Assembly: GCF_003432485.1 (NCBI RefSeq)
Contig: NZ_QVNQ01000007.1
Location: forward strand, 186,001-250,000
Origin: Actinomadura spongiicola
Lineage (GTDB): Bacteria; Actinomycetota; Actinomycetes; Streptosporangiales; Streptosporangiaceae
Length of the DNA stretch: 64,000 nucleotides
Direction of reading: 5' to 3'
Program-made: the position numbers and the translations under genes
Notes under the pieces: generated by a model
Seen by the model: the letters and a program-made list of their open reading frames with translations, nothing else
Databases searched by the model: none
What the model was told of the DNA's origin: nothing
Shown here: positions 1 through 8,256 of the stretch, piece by piece
Numbering within the stretch: position 1 is the stretch's first letter
How the letters are laid out: each line of letters opens with the position of its first letter

Positions 1-781
1 CGGTGGTCAGGCGCCGGTCGTCGCCGGGCCGCAGCCGCCGGAACAGGCTGCCGATCAGCACCATGACCTGCCGGTAGGTGTCGTAGTCGGCGCCCGTCAG
101 CGGCTGCTCGACGTACTGGTCCCACCATTCGGACCAGTGCCGCACCTTGCCGTGCCGCAGCAGATGCTCCTCCAGCTCGGCGAACCCGGGACGCAGATCG
201 CCGATCTCGATCCCGACCGCGTCACCGTGCAGGGCCCCGTCCTCCTCGTCCTCACCCGATCGGGCGGGCGACTCGTCGGGAAGGTCCAGGGGTTGCCACT
301 GGAAGACGTGGTCGGACGAACGGTCGACCAGCACCAGCTCCACGTCCGGAGTCTCCAGGGCGTAGGCGATCGCCTGGTACTCGGCCGATGCCTCGGTGAT
401 CGGCGCGACCACGCTCAGCGGCGCCTGGTCCTGCGGAAAGCCGTCCAGTTCGGACGCGAACGCCTGCAACGCCACGGGCAGCCGGCAGTTGCGCAGCTCG
501 TCCAGCAGGGGACGCAGGTCCTCGCACAGCTCCAGGTAGATCACCCGCGGCTGCTTCTCCCGCAGCCGCCGCGCCATCGCCAGCGCCGAGGCGGGCGAGT
601 GATGGCAGACCGGGAAGATCTCCAGTTCCTCGCGCAGCGCCCGGTCGACGTCGTCCACCAGCCCGGCGAGAATGTCCGGCAGCCCGCGCGGCCCACCGGC
701 GAACTCCTCGGCGGCCCCCGACAACTGCTCCCGCAACGCTCCGAACGGCCCGGTCGCGGCGTCGACTCCGACTTCGCTCAC
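1..781 (-). CDS. DUF5682 family protein (partial, C-terminus beyond window)
   Basis: My reverse-complement translation gives an uninterrupted 260-codon reading frame that runs off the left edge, so only the N-terminal part is present. The GTG start at 781 is preceded by a G-rich ribosome binding site about 4 bases upstream, and an upstream ATG frame stops at once. Around residue 57 there is PVCHHSPASA, which I recognise as the hallmark of the DUF5682 family (about 750 residues or more when complete). The family has no proven biochemical activity; it accompanies MoxR ATPases and vWA proteins. It is the last visible gene of a five-gene minus-strand cluster and follows the MoxR gene by 49 bases. 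I infer it is a client or effector of that ATPase module. Confidence 0.8.
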   Translation of the reverse strand, partial: MSEVGVDAATGPFGALREQLSGAAEEFAGGPRGLPDILAGLVDDVDRALREELEIFPVCHHSPASALAMARRLREKQPRVIYLELCEDLRPLLDELRNCRLPVALQAFASELDGFPQDQAPLSVVAPITEASAEYQAIAYALETPDVELVLVDRSSDHVFQWQPLDLPDESPARSGEDEEDGALHGDAVGIEIGDLRPGFAELEEHLLRHGKVRHWSEWWDQYVEQPLTGADYDTYRQVMVLIGSLFRRLRPGDDRRLTT

Positions 782-800
782 CCCTGCCCCCCTCTCTCGA

Positions 801-830
801 TCATGACGGGCTCGGTCATGACGGGCTCGG
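801..830. repeat. 15-bp tandem duplication between two cluster genes
   Basis: Two perfect head-to-tail copies of TCATGACGGGCTCGG lie between the stop of the MoxR gene and the start of the DUF5682 gene; a third, diverged copy begins at 831 and overlaps the MoxR stop. Probably a slippage product; no function is suggested. Confidence 0.6.
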
Positions 831-1949
831 TCACGACAGCTTCGCGATCGCTTCGCGCCCGCCTTCCAGGAAGCCCTCCCAGGGGCCGCCCTCGTCCTTG
901 CGGCCACGGGGCTCGACCACTCCATGCCAGAACTTGTTGAGGACGGCGAGGTCCTCGGGGGAGCGGCGGGCGAGTGATCCGACGAGTGAGCTCGCCAGGG
1001 TCTCGGCCTTCAGGGCGCGGTCGCCGAAGAACTGGCTGTGCAGGATCGCGTCCTCCAGCACGCCGATCTGCTCGGCCGTGGACAGCGCCGACTCCAGCTT
1101 CTCGTCGTCGCTGGTGGCCGAGGTGGACGCGGCGCGCAGGTCGGCGAAGCTCTGCAGCAGGATGTCCAGCAGCGTCGGCGGGACGTCCAGCTCGATCGAG
1201 TGCCGCCGCATCAGCTCCGCCGTGCGGAACCGGACGATCTCCGCCTCGCTCTTCTTGTTGGTCACCACCGGGATGCGGACGAAGTTGAACCGCCGCTTCA
1301 GCGCCGACGACAGGTCGTTGACGCCGCGGTCCCGGCTGTTGGCCGTCGCGATGATCGAGAAACCGGGTTTGGCGAAGACGATGTTGTCATCGTCCAGCTC
1401 CGGGATCGAGACGTACTTCTCCGACAGGATGGAGATCAGCGCGTCCTGGACGTCACTGGTGGAGCGGGTCAGCTCCTCGAACCGGCCGATCACGCCCCGC
1501 TCCATCGCGGTCATGATCGGGGACGGGATCAGCGACTCCCGGGACTGCCCCTTGGCGATCACCATGGAGACGTTCCACGAGTACTTGATGTGGTCCTCGG
1601 TCGTGCCGGCCGTGCCCTGGACGACCAGGGTGGAGTCGCGGGAGATCGCGGCGGACAGCAGCTCGGCCAGCCAGCTCTTACCGGTGCCGGGGTCGCCGAT
1701 CAGCAGCAGACCGCGGTCGGACGCCAGCGTGACGATGGCGCGCTCGACGAAGCTCCGGTCGCCGAACCACTTCTGCCCGATCTCGCGGTCGAGGCCGTCC
1801 GAGCGCTCGGACCCGAGCACGAACAGCCGCACCATCCGGGGGCTGAGCCGCCAGGCGAACGGCTTGGGACCGTCGTCGACCGACTCCAGGTAGTCGAGCT
1901 CCTCGGCGTACTTGGCCTCGGCGGGGGCGCGCAGCAGTTCGTCGGACAT
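831..1949 (-). CDS. MoxR-type AAA+ ATPase
   Basis: A 372-residue AAA+ ATPase. The chosen ATG at 1949 has GAGGAG just upstream; the frame stays open further 5' but without a comparable site. Walker A is GDPGTGKS near residue 82; the Walker B region is degenerate (acidic FEEL); a sensor 1 segment ATANSRDRG and the arginine-containing SSALKRRFNFV follow. MoxR ATPases pair with vWA proteins and remodel or chelate metal into client proteins; which client is served here is unknown. The vWA partner lies immediately upstream (187-base gap) and the DUF5682 gene downstream, so the three are probably one transcript. It resembles E. coli YehL and actinobacterial neighbours of DUF5682 more than the cobalt or magnesium chelatase subunits, because no chelatase large subunit is nearby. 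Confidence 0.88.
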   Translation of the reverse strand: MSDELLRAPAEAKYAEELDYLESVDDGPKPFAWRLSPRMVRLFVLGSERSDGLDREIGQKWFGDRSFVERAIVTLASDRGLLLIGDPGTGKSWLAELLSAAISRDSTLVVQGTAGTTEDHIKYSWNVSMVIAKGQSRESLIPSPIMTAMERGVIGRFEELTRSTSDVQDALISILSEKYVSIPELDDDNIVFAKPGFSIIATANSRDRGVNDLSSALKRRFNFVRIPVVTNKKSEAEIVRFRTAELMRRHSIELDVPPTLLDILLQSFADLRAASTSATSDDEKLESALSTAEQIGVLEDAILHSQFFGDRALKAETLASSLVGSLARRSPEDLAVLNKFWHGVVEPRGRKDEGGPWEGFLEGGREAIAKLS

Positions 1950-2136
1950 CGCTCTCCTCGTCTTTCGGGACGTCGGGCAGATGAGGCTTCCCGGTGCGGC
2001 GGGGCTCTCCGGCGGGTCGGCTCTCCGGATACGGCCCCGCCCTCGGGCGGTCAGAGTTCTGACAAGGCCGGTTCTTCGGGAACGGTTCTTGTCCGGAGGC
2101 GCGAGCACGCGGCCGAGAGCCCGGCCGTCGCGGGGG

Positions 2137-3447
2137 TCACGGGAGGAAGTTCTTCAGCTCGTCCACCAGCTTCTGGATGCGGCCGGAGATCACCGGGGTG
2201 CCGAGCCGCTTGAAGCGCTCCCGGAACCACGGGTTCACGATCTGGGTGCCTGAGCTGGTCACCGACCCGACCGGGATGAACTTCACCTCCGACCGGTGCA
2301 CCGCCTCGATCCCCTCGAACAGCTGCGGGGGGTCGGACTCGTAGAAGTCCGAGATCCACACCATCACCGTGTCGCGCGGATCGGTGATCTTCGGACGGGC
2401 CATGTTCATCGCCACCCGCCCGTCGGTGCCACCGCCGAGTTTGGTGCGCAGCAGCATCTCGAACGGGTCGTGGACCCATGGCGTCAGGTCCAGCGCACGC
2501 GTGTCGTAGGCGATCAGGTGGACGTCCACCTTCGGCAGCCCGGCGAAGATCGACGCCAGGATCGTGCAGTTCACCATCGAGTCGACCATCGAGCCCGACT
2601 GGTCCACCACCACGATCATCTTCGCGGGCGTGGTGCGCTTGGCGGTCTGCTTGTAGAACAGCCGGTCGACGTAGAGCCGCTCGTCCTCGGGGCTCCAGTT
2701 GGTGAGGTTCTTCCAGATCGTGCGGTCGATGTCGAGGTTGCGGAACACCCGCTTCGGCGGGACGGAGCGGTCGATCGTCCCCGACGAGGACTTCTCCACC
2801 TGCGTGCGCAGCACCTGGGCGACCTCGTCGACATATCGTCGGATCAGCGACTTGGCGTTGGCCAGCGCCACCCCCGACAGGTTGGCCTTGTCCCGTAGCA
2901 GCTGCTCGATCAGCGACATGCTCGGCGTGAGTTTGCCCGCCAGCTTCGAATCGGCCAGTACCTCGCGCAACGCCATCCGCTTGACGAGGTCACCCTCCAT
3001 CTCCGACAGGGTTCCCGCGAGTTCCTGTGCGCCCTCCTCACCGAGCGTCGCCTTCAGACATGAGGCGTCCTTCTGCCAGGCCGCGAGCTGGGTCGCCGTC
3101 ACGTTGCCGTTGCCATTACAGGGCGCGAACACGTTGAGCAGCAACTTCGACACCAGCGCGGCCCGCCGCACCCGCATGGCGGAGCCACCGGAGTCGTCCG
3201 CGGGCGCCAACAGGCCGTCGAACTCCGGCTCCAGCTCGGGGAACCGCTGGAAGACGTTGTCCATCGAGACGCCCGGGTCGAGCAGCGCCGGAGGCAACCC
3301 GAGGTCGTCGACGATCGCGACACTGGCCGATTCGAGCGCGGGCTGCTCGTCGGACGCGAACAGCCGCGCCATCAGCCGCCAGTAGAGCACCTGCCGCCGA
3401 TTCGCGTCCGGCCCTTCCCCGGCCTCGACGCCCTCTATCCCGGTCAC
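2137..3447 (-). CDS. vWA domain protein partnering the MoxR ATPase
   Basis: 436 residues with an N-terminal helical half and a C-terminal von Willebrand A domain beginning near residue 245. The metal-ion-dependent adhesion site is visible as VVVDQSGSM (DxSxS), followed by GGGTDGR (the conserved Thr) and WISDFYES (the conserved Asp). This is the CoxE/YehP-like partner of MoxR ATPases and probably binds a divalent metal to grip its ligand. The GTG start at 3445-3447 overlaps the TGA stop of the upstream gene (GTGA), so translation is coupled. No signal peptide or membrane span, so a cytoplasmic role is expected. Confidence 0.87.
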   Translation of the reverse strand: MTGIEGVEAGEGPDANRRQVLYWRLMARLFASDEQPALESASVAIVDDLGLPPALLDPGVSMDNVFQRFPELEPEFDGLLAPADDSGGSAMRVRRAALVSKLLLNVFAPCNGNGNVTATQLAAWQKDASCLKATLGEEGAQELAGTLSEMEGDLVKRMALREVLADSKLAGKLTPSMSLIEQLLRDKANLSGVALANAKSLIRRYVDEVAQVLRTQVEKSSSGTIDRSVPPKRVFRNLDIDRTIWKNLTNWSPEDERLYVDRLFYKQTAKRTTPAKMIVVVDQSGSMVDSMVNCTILASIFAGLPKVDVHLIAYDTRALDLTPWVHDPFEMLLRTKLGGGTDGRVAMNMARPKITDPRDTVMVWISDFYESDPPQLFEGIEAVHRSEVKFIPVGSVTSSGTQIVNPWFRERFKRLGTPVISGRIQKLVDELKNFLP

Positions 3448-4832
3448 TTCCGCAGCAGCCTTCCCGCGCGTTCGCGTAGCACGGCCACGGCGTCACCGGC
3501 ACGGGCCTCGGCCTTCACGACCTTCGGATCCGTCGGGCCGAGCGCCCAGTCACCCGTGTGCGCCTCGACCGGCTTCTTCCTGACCGTGGCCTGGAGCGCG
3601 AGGGGCTGGAGCAGCCACCGGCCGCCGTCCCAGCGCACCAGTCCGATGCAGGCCGTGGACGCCTTTACCAGCGCTGGTGTGATCGGTCCGCACGCCGGCA
3701 GCCGACCGGCGTCGATCTCCAGGCTGGTGCCGTCGAGCGAGACGGCACCATCGGCGTACCGATATCCCTCCAGCAGCACCGGCTCGGCGATGCGCACCGG
3801 GTGCCGGTCCAGCGGCGGGACGGAGGGAGCGGTCGCCCCGCCCAGCCGGACCCGGGCCGTGGTGAACGGGTCGGCGGGCTCTCCGGCCCGCGCCGCGTCC
3901 TCTCGCCAGAGCAGGTCGCCGCCGGCGGTCAGCGGCATGTCCGTCACGTCCAGGACGCGCCGTTCGGCCAGCGCCGCCAGGAGCACGGGATAGGCGTTGA
4001 GCAGCCGCCACACCGCCGGGCCGACGATCGTGTCGACCTTCGCCGCCGCCACACCGGCCCGCACCAGCCGCGCCTCGCCGCCGTCCGCGGGCTCCAGCAC
4101 CCCGTGGACCTGCACCTGGACGGCCGTTCCATGCTCGTGGACGTCCACGCCCAGCACCAGTAACCGTCCCGACACCGGCTCCGCGTCGCCCGTCCACGAC
4201 CCGGCGCGGGCGAGCAGGACGGCCCGCGTCCACAGGTCGGCCCAGCGCCGCTCGGGCACGCGCTCCATGGTCGCGACCGGGCAGGACGCCCGCAGCTCCG
4301 AGGCCAGCCCGTCGAGCAGGACCGCGAGCCGCCGCGACGCCGGTTCGCCCCACAGCCCCTCGATCGTCCGCCCGGCCGCCGAGACCAGATCGTGGTCGAC
4401 GCCGCGCCACCCGGCGATCGCCAGCTCGTGCAGCCACGACCGCGCCCCGGCCAGCAGATTCTCCGGCGTCACGGCGCCGGGCTCCCCGGCGCGATCCTCC
4501 CAGGGCGACCTTGACCTGCCCAGTGCGCCGTCGAGGCGTTCCAGCAGGGCGTCGTGGACGGCGCCGAGCAGCGCGGCCCGTCCGCCCGCCAGCGTCGCGA
4601 GCCGGTCGTCGCCGATCGACCCGGCGACCACCTTCCCGGCCGCCTCGCCCACCGGCCCGCCGAGCGGCGAGCCGGCCAGCGCGCCCGCGAAGGCCGACAG
4701 CGCCGCCGCCTGCCGGTCGCCCATCCGCCCCAGACCGCCGGTGAGCGAGCCGTCGAACCCGGCCACCAGGTCGAGCGCCTCATCGACGGCCTCGGGCGCT
4801 CCGACCAGTTCCCGCAACTGCACCGCGAGCAT
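3444..4832 (-). CDS. uncharacterised protein of the MoxR/vWA cluster
   Basis: 462 residues, not recognised with confidence. The sequence is rich in Ala, Leu and Arg, with no signal peptide or membrane helix. The C-terminal half contains short beta-rich segments such as GLVRWDGGRWLLQPLAL and a basic end. The ATG at 4832 shares one base with the TGA stop of the zinc-finger gene upstream (TGATG), and its own stop overlaps the start of the vWA gene, so it is locked into the operon. In comparable actinobacterial clusters this place is taken by a conserved protein next to a SWIM zinc-finger gene. I considered DUF5691 but saw no supporting HEAT-like pattern. Role inferred only from context: an accessory or substrate-facing part of the MoxR/vWA system. 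Confidence 0.75.
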   Translation of the reverse strand: MLAVQLRELVGAPEAVDEALDLVAGFDGSLTGGLGRMGDRQAAALSAFAGALAGSPLGGPVGEAAGKVVAGSIGDDRLATLAGGRAALLGAVHDALLERLDGALGRSRSPWEDRAGEPGAVTPENLLAGARSWLHELAIAGWRGVDHDLVSAAGRTIEGLWGEPASRRLAVLLDGLASELRASCPVATMERVPERRWADLWTRAVLLARAGSWTGDAEPVSGRLLVLGVDVHEHGTAVQVQVHGVLEPADGGEARLVRAGVAAAKVDTIVGPAVWRLLNAYPVLLAALAERRVLDVTDMPLTAGGDLLWREDAARAGEPADPFTTARVRLGGATAPSVPPLDRHPVRIAEPVLLEGYRYADGAVSLDGTSLEIDAGRLPACGPITPALVKASTACIGLVRWDGGRWLLQPLALQATVRKKPVEAHTGDWALGPTDPKVVKAEARAGDAVAVLRERAGRLLRK

Positions 4833-5410
4833 CAGCCCACCGCCCCCGCCGCCGGGAACCAGTGCAACTCGGGAACCGGCTCGGTGCTCTCCGGTACCTC
4901 CAGGTAGGCGAGATGCCGCAGGAACCGGCTGAACACCGCCGCCGCGGGCGCCGGGTCCTTGTGGCTGTTCAGGCAGTCGATGAGGTCCTTGCCCTCGCCG
5001 ACCTCGACGCGCAGATAGCGGGCGACCCGTTCCTGCCCGTACTGGCGGATGCCCTCCGTCACCAGCGCGTCGAGGTGCTTGCACAGATAGAGATCGGTCA
5101 GCCCGCCGCACGGCCGGTTGTTGTTGGTGCTGCAACTGTTGCCGTGAGTTCCGGCCGTGATGGACGAGACGTACACGCGGGCCGCGTCGGACCCGCTCGA
5201 CACCACGCCCTGCAACCGACCGTCCGCCAGTTCGACGAACGGCACCTTCGCAAGCTTCCGTGCCTGGACGGGCGGCACCACCCTCACGGTGCTGCGCCGC
5301 TCCCACGCGTCGTCGTCCTCGTCCAAGACCCACGCCCTCCGGTCGCCCGTCGCGATGACGCGTCCGATGATGTCGACCGCCACCGACAGAATCCGCCGCC
5401 CACCTGTCAT
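4832..5410 (-). CDS. SWIM-like zinc-finger protein
   Basis: 192 residues. The central block has CSTNNNRPC followed 9 residues later by LCKHL, giving C-x7-C-x9-C-x-H; this ends with the C-x-H half of a SWIM zinc finger but the first half is spaced more widely than the usual C-x-C. E. coli YehQ and actinobacterial relatives with SWIM fingers sit beside MoxR and vWA genes, which supports the assignment. Start chosen at the ATG at 5410; no strong ribosome binding site is visible and the frame is open further upstream, so the N-terminus is uncertain. Likely the first gene of the cluster. The short length compared with usual SWIM proteins (about 400 residues or more) is unusual. Confidence 0.7.
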   Translation of the reverse strand: MTGGRRILSVAVDIIGRVIATGDRRAWVLDEDDDAWERRSTVRVVPPVQARKLAKVPFVELADGRLQGVVSSGSDAARVYVSSITAGTHGNSCSTNNNRPCGGLTDLYLCKHLDALVTEGIRQYGQERVARYLRVEVGEGKDLIDCLNSHKDPAPAAAVFSRFLRHLAYLEVPESTEPVPELHWFPAAGAVG

Positions 5411-5505
5411 GGATCTCGAACGTCCGGCCGCGATGCTCCGGGGTGGCGGGTCGCTGCCTGGCCTGTGGCGGGCGAAGCCGGTCGAGCCGCTGGGGGAGCC
5501 GCAGG

Positions 5506-6138
5506 TCAGTACTGGTTTGTTCGGGCGTCGCGGGCGATTTCCTTGTCGATCGATTCCGCGGACATCTCCTGGAGGTCCAGGTGGTCTTTGGCGATCCGTC
5601 CGAGGGAGGGCAGGGTGCTGCGGTCCGGCCAGGTTTCGGGATCCCACAGGGACGCGCGCAGGAACGCCTTCGCGCAGTGCATATAGAGTTCGTCGACGTC
5701 GACGAGGAGGGCGAGGCGCGGTCGCTTGCCCTTGACGGTCAGGTCGTCGAAGAACGGCGCGTCCGAGACGAGCGTCGCGCGACCGTTCACGCGCAGCGTC
5801 TCGTTCATTCCCGGCACGATGAACAGCAGCCCGGCATGGGGGTTGTGCAGCACGTTGCGGAGACTGTCGACCCGGTGGTTGCCGGGACGGTCGGCGAGCG
5901 CCAGCCGATGGTCGTCCAGGACGAGCACCGATCCGGCGGGGTCCCCGCGAGGCGAGACGTCGCAGGTCCCGTCCGGGTTGGAGGTCGCCAGCAGGACGAA
6001 CGGCGAGTGCGCGATGATCGTGCGCGCGTGTTCGTCGATCCGGCCGATGTCCTTGTCCCAGATGTGCTGCGCGGGCGGCCTGATGATCTCCCGGAGTTCG
6101 GCCTCGGTGCGCACCGTCTGGATCTCGGAGGGCTTCAC
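5506..6138 (-). CDS. pyridoxamine 5'-phosphate oxidase-like FMN protein (MSMEG_1061-like)
   Basis: 210 residues with a split beta-barrel flavin fold. Recognisable segments are PFVLLATSNPDGTCDVSPRGDPAG, shortened here to the core VSPRGDP, then RRDSLRN-like HRVDSLRNVLHNPHAG and VNGRA, which are the flavin phosphate and dimer contacts of this family. The C-terminal half, with YMHCAKAFLRASLW, is typical of the MSMEG_1061 subfamily; substrates are unknown and F420 or heme rather than pyridoxal compounds are possible. Start chosen at GTG 6138 behind GTGGGG; in-frame GTG codons at 6147 and 6171 are alternatives. It is divergent from the AraC regulator, which may control it. Confidence 0.85.
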   Translation of the reverse strand: MKPSEIQTVRTEAELREIIRPPAQHIWDKDIGRIDEHARTIIAHSPFVLLATSNPDGTCDVSPRGDPAGSVLVLDDHRLALADRPGNHRVDSLRNVLHNPHAGLLFIVPGMNETLRVNGRATLVSDAPFFDDLTVKGKRPRLALLVDVDELYMHCAKAFLRASLWDPETWPDRSTLPSLGRIAKDHLDLQEMSAESIDKEIARDARTNQY

Positions 6139-6187
6139 GGGCCCCACACTAGGGCAGGCCCGCTCCGCCACCCCGCCGCCACGTTGC

Positions 6188-6193
6188 CTAGAA
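6188..6193 (+). promoter_or_regulatory. candidate -10 element (TAGAAT) for the AraC gene
   Basis: TAGAAT in an otherwise GC-rich divergent intergenic region, 28 bases before the chosen GTG start. A matching -35 is not clear, so this is tentative. Confidence 0.3.
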
Positions 6194-6221
6194 TGCCGCT
6201 TATGTCCGACCGTGTACTTCC

Positions 6222-6995
6222 GTGACCAGGGAGTTCCGCGCGCTGCCCACCCTGGCGGCGGGGCCGGTCGAGATGCCGTCGGCGATCCAGAGCTGGGCCG
6301 AGGACTTCACCCGCGACATCGTCTGGAACGAGCATTCCCATCCGTTCCATGAGCTTCTCTGGAACGAGTGGGGCGCGTCGACGTTCGTGGTGGGGTCGCG
6401 GGTCTGGACGGTCACCTCCACCGTGGGCCTGTGGATGCCCGCGGGCACGCTGCATTCCGGCTCGGCGCCCGCGGGCACTCGGTGCCGGGCCGGATTCTTC
6501 GGATTCGGCGCCACGTCCTCCATCTCCCCGACGCCGGTCGGTGTCGAGATCACGCCGCTCCTGCGGTTGCTGCTGGAGCGGCTCGCCGACACGGAACTGG
6601 CGTCCGAGTCGCGGGCGGTGACCGAGGCGATGGTGGTGGACGTCCTCGTCCCGTCGTCGCGTGAGCTGCTCGTGCGGATGCCCGCCGGCGAGTTGTTGCG
6701 GCCGATCGCCGACGCCGTCCGGAGCGATCCGGGCGATCGGCGGACGCTGGCGGACTGGGCGGTCCGGCTGGGTGTGAGCGCCCGTACGATCAGCCGGGCG
6801 TTCAACGACGAGACGGGCATGAGCTTCGTGCGGTGGGTCGCGAGGGTGCGCGCCCAGCATGCGATCGAGTTGCTGGCCCGAGGTCGGGAGATCGACGCCG
6901 TCGCCGAGGAGGTCGGCTACCGCTCGGCGAGCGCGTTCGGCGCCGCGTTCCGGCGGACGACCGGGCTGACCCCGGGAGCGTTCCGCGCGCCCTGA
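6222..6995 (+). CDS. AraC/XylS-family transcriptional regulator
   Basis: 257 residues. The N-terminal half is a cupin-like sensor domain (HSHPFHELLWNEWG, then a glycine turn GLWMPAGTLHSG). The C-terminal hundred residues hold the two AraC helix-turn-helix motifs: LADWAVRLGVSARTISRAFND and the second with VAEEVGYRSASAFGAAFRR, followed by TGLTPGAFR. The GTG at 6222 was chosen because it is the first start in frame after the -10-like element. It lies between a divergent flavoprotein gene and, 230 bases downstream on the same strand, the siderophore import operon. AraC proteins often regulate siderophore uptake, so control of one or both neighbours is plausible but unproven. Confidence 0.88.
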   Translation: MTREFRALPTLAAGPVEMPSAIQSWAEDFTRDIVWNEHSHPFHELLWNEWGASTFVVGSRVWTVTSTVGLWMPAGTLHSGSAPAGTRCRAGFFGFGATSSISPTPVGVEITPLLRLLLERLADTELASESRAVTEAMVVDVLVPSSRELLVRMPAGELLRPIADAVRSDPGDRRTLADWAVRLGVSARTISRAFNDETGMSFVRWVARVRAQHAIELLARGREIDAVAEEVGYRSASAFGAAFRRTTGLTPGAFRAP

Positions 6996-7100
6996 CCCGT
7001 CCGGCACGCCGTACCGCGCCGCCCGCGGTGTCCGAATCTCGACAACGGATGTCCAAAACGAGTGATTGCGACAGACCGTTCGCCTCTTCTAAGGTGCGAG

Positions 7101-7119
7101 CAAGGTAAGCCTTGCCTAA
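7101..7119 (+). promoter_or_regulatory. iron box (DtxR/IdeR/DmdR operator)
   Basis: CAAGGTAAGCCTTGCCTAA is a 19-bp imperfect palindrome. Read on the minus strand it closely matches the known DtxR/IdeR consensus TTAGGTTAGGCTAACCTAA. It lies about 105 bases before the start of the siderophore-binding lipoprotein gene, where iron-loaded repressor would block transcription. Confidence 0.8.
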
Positions 7120-7224
7120 CTAGGCGCGGTTTGCGGCAGTACGGTGTACCGCTCCACGGACGCACACCCGCGATCCAGACGTGCGAGGGCCGGCACCAAC
7201 GGATTTCTGGGAGTGGAGTACGGA

Positions 7225-8256
7225 GTGAAGCGTCTACACGGCCTTCGCGTCATCGCGGTGCTGGTCGTCCTGCTGGGCGGCCTCGTGGCCTGCGGCGACT
7301 CCAAGGAGACGAAGAAGAGCGGCGCGAGCGCCGAAGCCGGCGCGTTCCCCATGACGATCAAGCACGCGCTGGGGACGGTCACCATCGAGGAGAAGCCGAA
7401 GCGGGTCGCGACGGTCAACTGGGCCAACCATGAGGTGCCCCTGGCGCTCGGCGTCGTCCCGGTCGGCATGGCGTCCGCCGACTTCGGCGACGACAACGGC
7501 GACGGACTGCTGCCGTGGGTGGACAAGCGGCTGAAGGACCTCAACGCCAAGACGCCCGTGCTGTTCGACGAGACCGACGGCATCGACTTCGAGGCCGTCG
7601 CAGACACCAGGCCGGACGTGATCCTGGCCGGCTACTCGGGTCTGACCAAGAAGGACTACGACACCCTGAGCGAGATCGCTCCCGTGGTGGCCTACCCGGA
7701 CGCCCCGTGGGCGACACCGTGGCGCGAGATCATCCGGATCAACAGCAAGGCGATCGGGCTCGCCGCCGAGGGCGAGAAGCTCATCACCGACCTGGAGGGC
7801 CAGATCAACGGGGTCGCCGCCAAGCACCCGCAGATCAAGGGCAAATCGGTGATGTTCCTGGCGCACGTCGACGTCAACGATCTGAGCCAGATCGGCTTCT
7901 ACACCACCCACGACACCCGCACGCTGTTCTTCAAGGACCTCGGGCTGACGATTCCGGGCAGCGTCGCCGAGGCGTCCAAGGGCACCGACAAGTTCCTGCT
8001 GACGCGCAGCGCCGAGCAGATCGACGCGTTCGACGACGTCGACATCATCGTCGGGTACGGCGACGACGGCCTCTTGCAGAAGCTGCACAAGGACCCGCTG
8101 CTGTCGAAGATTCCGGCGGTGGAGCGCGGCGCGGTGTACATGCTGCCCGGGAGCAAGCCCCTCGGAACCGCCGCGAACCCGACGCCCCTGGCGATCTCCT
8201 GGGTGCTGGAGGACTACGTCGCGGCGCTCGCCGAGGCCGCCGGCAAGGTCAAGTGA
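7225..8256 (+). CDS. iron-siderophore ABC transporter, substrate-binding lipoprotein
   Basis: 343 residues, FecB/FepB type. A signal peptide ends in the lipobox LVAC (LLGGLVACGDS), so the mature protein would be lipid-anchored at Cys. The body shows the periplasmic-binding pattern for class III proteins: KRVATVNWANHEVPLALG, PDVILAGYSGL, YPDAPWATPWREI and a long linking helix. It captures a ferric siderophore outside the cell and passes it to the two permeases. Start GTG 7225 has GTGGAG seven bases upstream; GTG 7213 in frame is an alternative. First gene of a four-gene operon, 106 bases behind a DtxR-type iron box. The siderophore cannot be named from sequence. Confidence 0.92.
   Translation: MKRLHGLRVIAVLVVLLGGLVACGDSKETKKSGASAEAGAFPMTIKHALGTVTIEEKPKRVATVNWANHEVPLALGVVPVGMASADFGDDNGDGLLPWVDKRLKDLNAKTPVLFDETDGIDFEAVADTRPDVILAGYSGLTKKDYDTLSEIAPVVAYPDAPWATPWREIIRINSKAIGLAAEGEKLITDLEGQINGVAAKHPQIKGKSVMFLAHVDVNDLSQIGFYTTHDTRTLFFKDLGLTIPGSVAEASKGTDKFLLTRSAEQIDAFDDVDIIVGYGDDGLLQKLHKDPLLSKIPAVERGAVYMLPGSKPLGTAANPTPLAISWVLEDYVAALAEAAGKVK

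Noticed and set aside
3444..4832. Assignment as DUF5691
   Set aside because: That family accompanies similar clusters, but I could not see its features in this protein, so I left it unnamed.
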